A DNA stretch of 64,000 nucleotides from Sebastes aleutianus (Eukaryota > Chordata > Actinopteri > Perciformes > Sebastidae), in NCBI GenBank assembly GCA_916700875.1, contig CAKAKS010000272.1:233501-297500 (forward strand). Direction: 5' to 3'. This document shows, in pieces, positions 52,186 to 62,700 of this stretch. The translations under genes were made by a program, and so were the position numbers. Position 1 is the first letter of the stretch; each line of letters begins with the position of its first letter. The notes under the pieces were generated by a model. That model was given only the letters and a program-made list of their open reading frames with translations. It had not been told where the DNA came from and ran no database searches.

Positions 52186-55100
52186 CTGAGGAGGAAGACG
52201 AGACAAAACAAAAGAGGAAGAATGAGAAAGAAATCATACCAGTATTTGGATATGCTACGATATTGCTCGCACAAAAAAAACAACTACTGATGTAGGAAAC
52301 AAGAGAAGCAGCCTGAAGTAGCTGCTAATGACAGGATTCAATCACAGTCTCCATTTTTCAGTCGGAGGTTTCTGAGCAGACGACAACCAACAAGTTTAAA
52401 GCTGCAGTAGTCAGTATAATTTTGTCATCATTGGGCAAAAATCCCATAATAACCTTTCAGCATATTGTAATTCAAGTGTTCTGAGAGACTTCTGCTCCTC
52501 CTCATGGCTCTGTTTTCAGGCTTTAAAACATCTAGCCCGTGACGGGAGACTTTGACCAATCACAGGTCATTTCACAGAGAGAGTGTTCCTATTGGCTGTG
52601 CTCCGGTCACGTGACCGGAACTTGGCGTTCCTTCAACAGATTTCACAATGGCGGCGGCGTCACAAACTTTCTCATGTTGCAGCTAAACTGTGCACTACAA
52701 GATGATTCTGACAACATGTGAGGAGAGACAGAGACATTACAGTAACAGAATATTGATTCATGTTTGATCAGCGCTGCCTAGTTTGACCGTTTGGTCAGAG
52801 TTCAAAGTGATTGACAGCCGGCTCTCAAAGACGGCAGCTGGACAGCAGACCTCAGATCAGCTCTTACTGCTTGTTTTCCTCCGGTCTGTGATATCTTGCA
52901 GATGCCGTTAGGAGCACCGGAGGAACATGATTTTTTTCAGGTTACCTGTTTCATGAACTACTGTCACGATAAAGCGACCGTTTTATAAAAATAGCTTTTT
53001 TTAAATCATATTTTCTGCATATTTAAATGCAAAAAAACATGTCATTTAAGCAGATGTACATACAGCAACACATGGGTGTCTGTGACGTACATGTTCCACT
53101 TGCACACAGTCGTGGTCGTACACACAGACGTCAGACATGAGGCCCCTCTCACAAATAATAACCTTGGCTTTAAAAAATGGGGCACTTCACTGATTTGACA
53201 CACAAATAACTTTAATCTACTCAGTCTGTGAAAGCAGTTGCATAATGTCTTCTGTGGCTCTGGGGAAACGTTTTAATGTCTGGAAACACCCCCCCCCCAA
53301 AAACCCCTGATGACCTCATAGTGATGTCATCAGTTATCTCAGCTTGGGCTTGGAGAATACAAAACATACACCGATCAGCCATAACATTCAGACCACTGAC
53401 AGGTGAGGTGAATAACATGGATTATCTGGTTACCATGGCAGCTGGCAGTGGGGGGGATATATTAGACAGCAAGTGAACATTTTGAACTTTGTGTTGGAAG
53501 CAGAAGAAACGGGCCAGTGTAAGGATGTGAGGGACTTTGACGAGGGCCAGATAGTGCTGGCTAGACGACCGGGTCAGAGCATCTCCAGAACTGCAGCTCT
53601 TGTGGGATGTTCCCGGTCTGCAGTAGTCCAAGGAAGGAGAACCGGTGAACCGGCGACAGGGTCAGACCCGAGGCTCATTGATTCACGTGGGGAGCGAAGG
53701 CCGTGTTGTCTGATCCAATAGAAGAGCTACTGGAGCTCAAACTGCTGAACTAGTTAATGCTGGTTCTGATAGAAAGGTGTCAGAACACACAGTGAGGAGC
53801 AGTTTGCTGCGTAGACCGGTCAGGGTGACCGTGCTGTCATAATGTTATGGCTGATCGGTGTATAACAGAAAGCTGGAGGTGTGGAGTTTGAAAGGAACGG
53901 GTGTTTAGCAAGCAGGGAGGTTCTCACTGAAAGACAGTCAAGAGTTGCATTATGGGAAATAATGAAAAAAAATAGGATCCAGCAACTCAGGGTTTCTCTG
54001 CCGCTTTGATTTGGGCCAGTCTTTTTTAAACTCTGTCTCTGGCAAGTTCCTCAAGTGAAGTGCAATACTAACCCTTTAGAGTACAACTTTAATTATTTAT
54101 GAAACAATATAAAACAAAAGACCACCATGAAGACATGAGGAGACATTGAGATTCTAACTTCTTGTGCTTTTTGAATTGGAGGATCTGCATTTACACACTT
54201 TCACACTGACTTCACTATTTAACATTGTTGGTTGCCGTTTGCTGAAAAGAAGAAAAACAAATAAATTGCGCTCGATGTCACATAGCATTTTCTTCTAGAC
54301 TCTGACTACATAAATGAGAGCTCAAAGTCGGCGTGTTACCAGGAAGGACACACTTCCACAGGCCGTAGGTTTTCCCCACAGCCGTCTGCCACAGCCGGAG
54401 CGTGCCGTCCTCAGAGCCGCTGGCGTACAGCTCACCGTCCGGACTGAAGCGAACACAGTGCACCGGACCAAAGTGACCCTTATAGGACTCTGCAGACAGG
54501 AGGGACAGACAGGATGGAATTACATTAGCTTACCGTCTAACAGGAGTAAAACGTCTCTAAAATGATCCAGAGAAAATGTGATGTAGAGAAAAAGCTGCTC
54601 ACCCAGCTCTTCCTTGGTGCCGTAGTCAAATTTGTAGAGCTTGAAGTCCTCGCCACCGGCAACAAAGAAGTCTTTCTCCGGGTGGAGGGAGGCTGAGTTG
54701 ATGGTAGCCGGGGCCTCCACCGTCTTGATCAGGTCCAGGCTGGAACAAATTAAAAATCATTTCAATGTTGTACTAACTTCATGTCACTGTGGAGGACACA
54801 GGAGGACACAGGAGGACACCGGAGGACACCGGAGGACACCGAGGCACATGATTATTTCCAGGTTACCTGTTTCATGTACTACTGTCACGATATAGTGACC
54901 GTTTCATGTCATGTTTGTGTGTTGGTTGGATGGTATTCACTCAACACTTCACCCCGTCTTGCAAAGCTAATTAAGTTATTGAATCCTAAAATGTCTCTAA
55001 AGGCATGCCTTCTTTGAAGATGAACAAAATAACGTGCGTGTGCACGCTGTGCACCGTCCAGACGCTCACGCCTATCTTGTTTTGTAAATATTCTGGAAGA

Positions 55101-55884
55101 ATCGTGATTCATATGGGAATCTATTTGTTTCCATGTAGCAGTACTGTTTGTTTCCACATCGCTGGTTATGGAGAACAAATGTAGTCACTTTCTTTTTGTA
55201 GTAAGTGCAAGAGTATAAAATAGTGATATGAACAAATGTCTCAATGCAGCAGCCCAGAAATGACTTGTGTAATGCCCCTCTCGGCTCAACTCACATTACT
55301 TGGCTGCAACGGTTGACTGAAGAAGAAAAAGAGAACAGAGCTAACTGTTCTGATATGGAAACAGAATCCCAACCGACTCATCACATTTTCATTGTATTCC
55401 CATTATACCCCCTTTCACACCGAGGGTTGAAACAGCGATGATTTAGTTTGAAAGGGTTAACCCGCATTCACCGACTCGGCTTTGCGACCCAGGTCGAGAG
55501 GTGAGTCGGCCAAGGGCAGATTTCAATGTGAATGGCACACCACCAGGGTCGCTAACGAGCGGGGCGGGACAAATGATGTCATTGGTTGCAAATGGGGGCG
55601 CAACTGCTTGGTTTGAATTGACAAAAGAAGGGTTGAACATGAGTCAGACAACCCCGGTCCCACCCTGGTTATTGGTGTGAAAGGGTTAATTAGTGTGGAC
55701 ATGTTAGTTATCCAGGATGTGCATGGTGAGAGCACAGCGTACCTCAGAGCGTTGTAGAAAGCGATTGTCTTTCCATATGTGATCACAAGAATCTCTCCGT
55801 CAACCACATACTCCATGCTGCTCACCGACGTGTCGAACTTCAGCGTGTTCACCTCCTCCATGGAGCTCCTGTCCCACAACCTGG

Positions 55885-55939
<55 letters not shown>

Positions 55940-58900
55940 GAGGCTAGAACATCCAAAAGGTCTCTGGTGTGTTCACTGTTGGGAGACGTGACTTGTTAAG
56001 ACAGTTGACTGTCTCTGCGGCGGCACAGAGCAGAGTCACAGTCAGGATGCTGAGTTGAAGTGTGGGCATTGACACACAAAGGTAAATCACGAGAAGCCAC
56101 TTCACTGACCGTATGGTTTTGTCTTCGGCAGCGGAGAGGATCTGCTTGTCGTTGTTACACCACAAGGCTTTTCTTATGGCTGAGGTGTGACCTGCGATCT
56201 CCTGAGGTGCTAAAGGACACAACAAAAAAATGCAATGACATTAGAGGACAAGAAAAGCAACACAAATGCCAGGGCTTGACGGGATCACTTATTCTTCTTT
56301 TTCATAATTCACAGAGCTACAAAGACGTTCACGTGCCACTGATTTGAAATGAGATCTGTCTCCAGTAGGGAGCGGTGGAGCATTGACCAGAGCAGATGAT
56401 GAAGAAAGCCAAAAAGGGAGACAAGTTTTAAGCCCTACCAATTAAATCAGATCCTCCATGTATGTGTATCTGACTTACCAGCTTCAGGATTGCTGAGATC
56501 GTAGATGCGCAGCAGCTTGTCGTTTCCTCCAGTCAGCAGACAGGTGCTGTCCTGAGAGGAGAGGCAGAAGTATATTGAGACACAATAGCAGTTTTATCCC
56601 AAAGAAATCAGCGCATCCACATAAATGCAGACAGGATATGTACAGAAACAATCAGATTCATAAACCAGTCGTTTGAATAGCTCATCCATATCCAGACACT
56701 ACACCGACCTGAGTAAAGTTGACAGTCTTGACGATGTGTTTGTGTGCCAGCGTGAGGACCTCGTCTCCGCTCACCGCATCCCACACCTTTCTGAAAAGCA
56801 CAGAGTACATCTTTTTATGCAGCTCCAGTATTAATATTTATCTTCACATATAGTGTGTTTGAAAGCAGGGTTTGTTCAGTGATTTAAAAAAGCAAATGAA
56901 GAAGATACAGATACAAAGTAGGAGGGTATTTTTACAAGAAAATACTAGTGATGCACCGATACCTGTCCGATACTGTGCTCATATACTCGTACTTGCAAAA
57001 CGGCACTGATACAACGGCACCGATACCACTTTACGGCAGCGTGACGTTAACCTCTCGTCAACATCTTTCGATCCTCACGCTCCACCTCCCCGACGGTGCG
57101 GGCGAGACGGGCCGGTGGTGTGCCTGACCCTGTGGGGCTGGGATCCCACCTCAGCCGGCGCGCGCTGGCCCTCACTTTCATTGCGCCACGGGGTTTTTCT
57201 TGCACCCTCTGACTCGCGCGTGCGTTAGACTCCTTGGTCCGTGTTTCAAGACGGGTCGGGTGGGTTGCAGACATCGCTGCTAGACCCCTGGCGCCTTTTA
57301 CGTGGGCCTGAGGACAGTCCGCCCGGTCGACAGTCGCACCGGGAGCAGGGAGCCCCGTCAGGATGCCGCGAGGTCCGGGCGGGGAGCGCTGTAAAGCTGC
57401 GGCCGCGAGCCACCTTCGCCGCGAGCCTTTCCAAGCCGACCTAGAGCCGGTGGCGGCGCACCGCCTCGTATGCGGGACTCCCCAGCCTGCCGTGTGTCGC
57501 TCACACCCTCCAGCTGGCTGTTAACGAGGGTCTTTAGGCACAGAGAAGTACTCGTATCGGTACTCGGTATCTGAGAGTACCCAAATGTAAGTACTTGTAC
57601 TCGGTCTGAATAAAAGTGGTATCGGTGCATCTCTAGGTCCGATACTGGCCAAAATCACTGGATCGGATATCTGAGGGAAATAAAAGGTCTAATCCGATAC
57701 AATCCTTTATCCTAAAACATCTGTGAACAGCTGTCATTGAGGTATAGGCTACACAGAGTGTTGAGTTATATCCAGTATTTTACAATGAATCATGATTGCT
57801 TTGGTAAACTCAGGGCTTATATCGGCCCGAGGCTGTCCGGGGCTCAGAAGAACCGGTACGCGGTGCATGCATGAGTTTAGTCCTCTCATGATTAACTCTA
57901 CCTAAAGGAAGGCGGTTGTATTATTTATAATTGACACACAGTTGTATGCCTGCCTATAGAAAAGCAATAAATATGAACAGGAATAAAAGAAATTGGGTGC
58001 AATTAATATGCACGTACGTTGAAAACAGTTCTTCCATCTCTGACATGATTATCATATTCTACTGATAATCTCTTTATTACTTTCACTGTATCGTAAACTC
58101 TTTATCCAGGTCAGTATGAAAGATCACTCCAAGGAGCCGGTTGGTCACTAGAGGAGATGTTAATCTCATCCAGGTTACCATGGTGATACACCCCCAGTTA
58201 AAAGTGAACCAGCTTTGTGATGCTGTCTAACCTGAGTAAACCCCAAAGATAGCTGGCTGAACCCACTAATCCAGCTTCATGACACATATTCCCTCTTATA
58301 ATACTTTCATATGTGCTGCAGTCTACCCAAAGGTAGTCAGAGACAGACAGAGAGACAGAGAGACAGAGAGAGGTATCGTAGATGACTGGATTATTTTAGA
58401 CATCTTGCCTCAAGGCACACAGCTAGGCAGGAGTCTCTACGGACTTTCCACTCACGCTGTGAAGTCGGCCGCGGCGGTGGCTGCCTTGGTGGCGTCCGTG
58501 TTCAGAGTGGCTCCCCAGACAGCGCCTTTGTGACCCAGAAACGTTCCTATCCAGTCCCCTGTGTCTCCCTGGCGCAACATGGGCTTGCCATCTGACAAAA
58601 AGGGAGGACACAAAGGTTAATTATGGACAACACCTGTAGAGACAGCAGCCGACAGGTGTCTACTGAAGCTGAGGTACAACAGATTGGAGCAAATATGATT
58701 TACAAAAAGTTATTTTTTATAAAACGGTCACTATATCGGGACAGTAGAGCATGAGACAGGTAACCTGAAAACAATCATGTCTCTCTGTGTCCTCCGGTGC
58801 TCTTAACAGCATCTGCAAGATTTCACAGACCGGACGAAAACAAGCAGTAAGAGCTGATCTGAGGTCTGCTGAAGGTTCAGGTGTCTCACTACTGCAAGTT

Positions 58901-61900
58901 TAACTGTCTCACTACTGAAGGTTCAGGTGTCTCACTACTGCACGTTTAACTGTCTCACTACTGAAGGTTCAGGTGTCTCACTACTGAAGGTTCAGGTGTC
59001 TCACTACTGAAGGTTTAACTGTCTCACTACTGAAGGTTTAACTGTCTCACTACTGAAGGTTCAGGTGTCTCACCACTGAAGGTTTAACTGTCTCACTGCT
59101 GCAGGTTAAACTGTCTCACTACTGAAGGTTCAGGTGTCTCACTACTGCAGGTTTAACTGTCTCACTACTGAAGGTTCAGGTGTCTCACTACTGCAGGTTT
59201 AACTGTCTCACTACTGAAGGTTCAGGTGTCTCACTACTGAAGGTTTAACTGTCTCACTGCTGCAGGTTAAACTGTCTCACTACTGAAGGTTCAGGTGTCT
59301 CACTACTGAAGGTTCAGGTGTCTCACTACTGCAGGTTTAACTGTCTCACTACTGAAGGTTCAGGTGTCTCACTACTGTAGGTTTAACTGTCTCACTACTG
59401 AAGGTTCAGGTGTCTCACCACTGAAGGTTTAACTGTCTCACTGCTGCAGGTTAAACTGTCTCACTACTGAAGGTTCAGGTGTCTCACTACTGAAGGTTCA
59501 GGTGTCTCACTACTGAGGGTTCAGGTGTCTCACTACTGTAGGTTTAACTGTCTCACAACTGAAGGTTTAACTGTCTCACTACTGAAGGTTCAGGTGTCTT
59601 ACCACTGAAGGTTTAACTGTCTCACTACTGAAGGTTCAGGTGTCTTACCACTGAAGGTTTAACTGTCTCACTACTGAAGGTTCAGGTGTCTCACCACTGA
59701 AGGTTTAACTGTCTCACTACTGAAGGTTCAGGTGTCTTACCACTGAAGGTTTAACTGTCTCACTACTGAAGGTTCAGGTGTCTTACCACTGAAGGTTTAA
59801 CTGTCTCACTACTGAAGGTTCAGGTGTCTTACCACTGAAGGTTTAACTGTCTCACTACTGAAGGTTCAGGTGTCTTACCACTGAAGGTTTAACTGTCTCA
59901 CTACTGAAGGTTCAGGTGTCTTACCACTGAAGGTTTAACTGTCTCACCACTGAAGGTTTAACTGTCTCACTACTGAAGGTTTAACTGTCTCACTAATTGT
60001 CTCACTACTGAAGGTTCAGGTGTCTCACCACTGAAGGTTTAACTGTCTCACTGCTGCAGGTTAAACTGTCTCACTACTGAAGGTTCAGGTGTCTCACTAC
60101 TGCAGGTTTAACTGTCTCACTACTGAAGGTTCAGGTGTCTCACTACTGCAGGTTTAACTGTCTCACTACTGAAGGTTCAGGTGTCTCACTACTGAAGGTT
60201 TAACTGTCTCACTAATTGTCTCACTACTGAAGGTTTAACTGTCTCACTACTGAAGGTTTAACTGTCTCACTACTGAAGGTTCAGGTGTCTCACCACTGAA
60301 GGTTTAACTGTCTCACTGCTGCAGGTTAAACTGTCTCACTACTGAAGGTTCAGGTGTCTCACTACTGCAGGTTTAACTGTCTCACTACTGAAGGTTCAGG
60401 TGTCTCACTACTGCAGGTTTAACTGTCTCACTACTGAAGGTTCAGGTGTCTCACTACTGAAGGTTTAACTGTCTCACTAATTGTCTCACTACTGAAGGTT
60501 CAGGTGTCTCACTACTTGTTTCACTTCTGCAGGTTTAACTGTCTCACTACCGAAGGTTCAGGTGTCTCACTAACTGTCTCACCCCTATAGTAAAGGGTAA
60601 AGTGTCTCACCCCTATAGTAAAGGGTTAAGTGTCTCACCCCTATAGTAAAGGGTTAAGTGTCTCACCCCTATAGTAAAGGGTTAACTGTCTCACTACCGA
60701 AGGTTCAGGTGTCTCACTAACTGTCTCACCCCTATAGTAAAGGGTAAAGTGTCTCACCCCTATAGTAAAGGGTAAAGTGTCTCACCCCTATAGTATAGGG
60801 TTAAGTGTCTCACCCCTATAGTAAAGGGTTAAGTGTCTCACCCCTATAGTAAAGGGTTAAGTGTCTCACCCCTATAGTAAAGGGTTAAAGTGTCTCACCC
60901 CTATAGTAAAGGGTTAAGTGTCTCACCCCTATAGTAAAGGGTTAAGTGTCTCACCCCTATAGTAAAGGGTTAAGTGTCTCACCCTATAGTAAAGGGTTAA
61001 GTGTCTCACCCCTATAGTAAAGGGTTAAGTGTCTCACCCCTCCCTATAGTAAAGGGTTAAGTGTCTCACCCCTCCCTATAGTAAAGGGTTAAGTGTCTCA
61101 CCCTATAGTAAAGGGTTAAGTGTCTCACCCCTCCCTATAGTAAAGGGTTAAGTGTCTCACCCCTATAGTAAAGGGTTAAGTGTCTCACCCCTCCCTATAG
61201 TAAAGGGTAAAGTGTCTCACCCCTATAGTAAAGGGTTAAGTGTCTCACCCCTCCCTATAGTAAAGGGTTAAGTGTCTCACCCTATAGTAAAGGGTTAAGT
61301 GTCTCACCCCTATAGTAAAGGGTTAAGTGTCTCACCCCTATAGTAAAGGGTAAAGTGTCTCACCCCTATAGTAAAGGGTTAAGTGTCTCACCCCTCCCTA
61401 TAGTAAAGGGTTAAGTGTCTCACCCTATAGTAAAGGGTTAAGTGTCTCACCCCTATAGTAAAGGGTTAAGTGTCTCACCCCTATAGTAAAGGGTTAAGTG
61501 TCTCACCCCTATAGTAAAGGGTTAAGTGTCTCACCCCTATAGTAAAGGGTAAAGTGTCTCACCCCTATAGTAAAGGGTTAAGTGTCTCACCCTATAGTAA
61601 AGGGTTAAGTGTCTCACCCCTATAGTAAAGGGTTAAGTGTCTCACCCCTATAGTAAAGGGTTAAGTGTCTCACCCCTATAGTAAAGGGTTAAGTGTCTCA
61701 CCCCTATAGTAAAGGGTTAAGTGTCTCACCCCTATAGTAAAGGGTTAAGTGTCTCACCCTATAGTAAAGGGTTAAGTGTCTCACCCCTATAGTAAAGGGT
61801 AAAGTGTCTCACCCCTATAGTAAAGGGTTAAGTGTCTCACCCTATAGTAAAGGGTTAAGTGTCTCACCCCTATAGTAAAGGGTAAAGTGTCTCACCCCTA

Positions 61901-62459
61901 TAGTAAAGGGTTAAGTGTCTCACCCCTATAGTAAAGGGTTAAGTGTCTCACCCCTATAGTAAAGGGTTAAGTGTCTCACCCTATAGTAAAGGGTTAAGTG
62001 TCTCACCCTATAGTAAAGGGTTAAGTGTCTCACCCCTATAGTAAAGGGTTAAGTGTCTCACCCCTATAGTAAAGGGTTAAGTGTCTCACCCTATAGTAAA
62101 GGGTTAAGTGTCTCACCCCTATAGTAAAGGGTTAAGTGTCTCACCCCTATAGTAAAGGGTTAAGTGTCTCACCCCTATAGTAAAGGGTTAAGTGTCTCAC
62201 CCCTATAGTAAAGGGTTAAGTGTCTCACCCTATAGTAAAGGGTTAAGTGTCTCACCCCTATAGTAAAGGGTTAAGTGTCTCACCCCTCCCTATAGTAAAG
62301 GGTTAAGTGTCTCACCCCTCCCTATAGTAAAGGGTTAAGTGTCTCACCCTTGCAGGCGCTGATGAGGAAGTATCCGTAGGGAGTGATCCCAGAGAAGGCC
62401 AGGTCCACTACAGGCCGGGTGTGACCTGAGCAGGTGAGAGGAGTCTGTCTCATCGCCAT
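52124..62459 (-). CDS. strap: Serine-threonine kinase receptor-associated protein (9 exons)
   Basis: WD40 beta-propeller scaffold (also called UNRIP). It damps TGF-beta receptor signalling and is part of the SMN complex that assembles spliceosomal snRNPs. Exons in transcript order: 62,459-62,348; 58,591-58,456; 56,790-56,709; 56,551-56,479; 56,209-56,110; 55,880-55,743; 54,739-54,603; 54,489-54,340; 52,185-52,124. All are GT-AG and total 990 nt, 329 aa. It starts MAMRQTPLTCSGHTRPVVDL, like the mammalian protein, and keeps repeat words such as GHKGAVWGATLN, DFTAKVWDAVSGDE, SGSEDGTLRLWQ and GLWKCVLP. The C-terminal tail is about 21 residues shorter than in human. Exon 1 carries the ATG. No breaks are seen. 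Confidence 0.96.
52395..52985. repeat. Interspersed repeat of the GCGCTGCCTAGTT family, longest copy
   Basis: About 590 bp from GCTGCAGTAGTCAGTATAAT to the CTGTCACGATAAAGCGACCG end. It lies in STRAP intron 8. A further end fragment is at about 54,840-54,905. Confidence 0.75.
53367..53862 (+). mobile_element. Tc1/mariner-like element, internally deleted
   Basis: Perfect inverted ends TACACCGATCAGCCATAACA and TGTTATGGCTGATCGGTGTA, with TA at each edge. The plus strand keeps a helix-turn-helix-like DFDEGQIVLARRPGQSISRT segment; the catalytic part is missing. Confidence 0.88.
54784..54845. repeat. Short (ACAGGAGG)n repeat
   Basis: About five 10-bp units of GGAGGACAC(A/C) in STRAP intron 6-7, next to a fragment of the GCGCTGCCTAGTT family. 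Confidence 0.75.
55889..55935. repeat. (CA)n microsatellite at the STRAP exon 6 acceptor
   Basis: About 23 units. On the transcribed strand (TG)n ends 6 nt before the acceptor AG at 55,882-55,881 of the exon 55,880-55,743. Confidence 0.95.
56946..57635. mobile_element. hAT-like MITE carrying 28S rDNA
   Basis: Inverted ends TAGTGATGCACCGATAC and GTATCGGTGCATCTCTA (one mismatch region), with further ACTCGTACT/AGTACGAGT-type words inside. The centre is 28S-like. A clean target duplication is not visible. It lies in STRAP intron 2. Confidence 0.8.
57050..57480 (-). pseudogene. 28S ribosomal RNA gene fragment (D2-D3 region)
   Basis: On the minus strand the sequence holds GACCCGTCTTGAAACACGGA (57,257-57,238) and the neighbouring CAAGGAGTCTAACGC, CGTGGCGCAATGAAAGTGAG and CTCTAGGTCGGCTTGGAAAG, all conserved 28S words. 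About 430 bp are collinear with the end of D2 and the following core. GC content is far above the neighbours. It is not a functional rRNA gene; it is in sense with STRAP. Confidence 0.88.
58685..58868. repeat. Reversed copy of the GCGCTGCCTAGTT family
   Basis: Reverse complement of the right end of the 52,395 copy (CGGTCACTATATCG... to CTGATCTGAGGTCTGCTG). It directly abuts the STRAP intron 1 minisatellite at about 58,868. Confidence 0.75.
58868..60576. repeat. 23-bp minisatellite, sub-array A
   Basis: About 70 units of TGTCTCACTACTGAAGG plus TTCAGG or TTTAAC. The two ends mostly alternate, giving a 46-bp higher-order unit. It lies in STRAP intron 1. Confidence 0.95.
60577..62349. repeat. 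28-bp minisatellite, sub-array B
   Basis: About 65 units of TGTCTCACCCCTATAGTAAA plus GGGTTAAG, with length variants (CCCTCCC, CCC). One sub-array A unit pair recurs at about 60,687-60,720. The last unit runs into the STRAP exon 1 donor. Confidence 0.95.
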
Positions 62460-62700
62460 GGTGATGGACGGAGGTCTGCTGGTGAACTGATGAGCTGGTG
62501 AAGGAGTGAGGAGAGAGTAGAGGAGGTGAATGAGGAGGTGAAGCCTGCAGAGAGGAAATGAGGCTAGTCGTGCTAATAGCTACAACATTGCAACTAACTA
62601 GCAACGTGCAACGCGACGTCACTGAGTCACGGAGGAAATACCCGGATGTTCCACCGGCCACAACAAGAGGGAGTACTTCCGGGGAGATATTTTCACAATA
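62460..62700 (-). promoter_or_regulatory. strap: STRAP 5' UTR and promoter
   Basis: About 200 nt before the ATG. An ETS-type CCGGAAGT (minus strand of ACTTCCGG) lies at about 62,675-62,682. A possible acceptor CTCTGCAG near 62,545 leaves open a 5' UTR intron. The start site is not defined. Confidence 0.45.

Noticed and set aside
57047..57630. Protein-coding frames over the GC-rich block in STRAP intron 2
   Set aside because: They are antisense or sense translations of 28S rDNA sequence.
58868..62349. CRISPR-like repeat array
   Set aside because: Units are contiguous without unique spacers and lie in a vertebrate intron; it is a minisatellite.
60577..62349. Interstitial telomere repeat because of AGGGTTAAG
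   Set aside because: The word occurs once per 28-bp unit and is not a TTAGGG tandem array.
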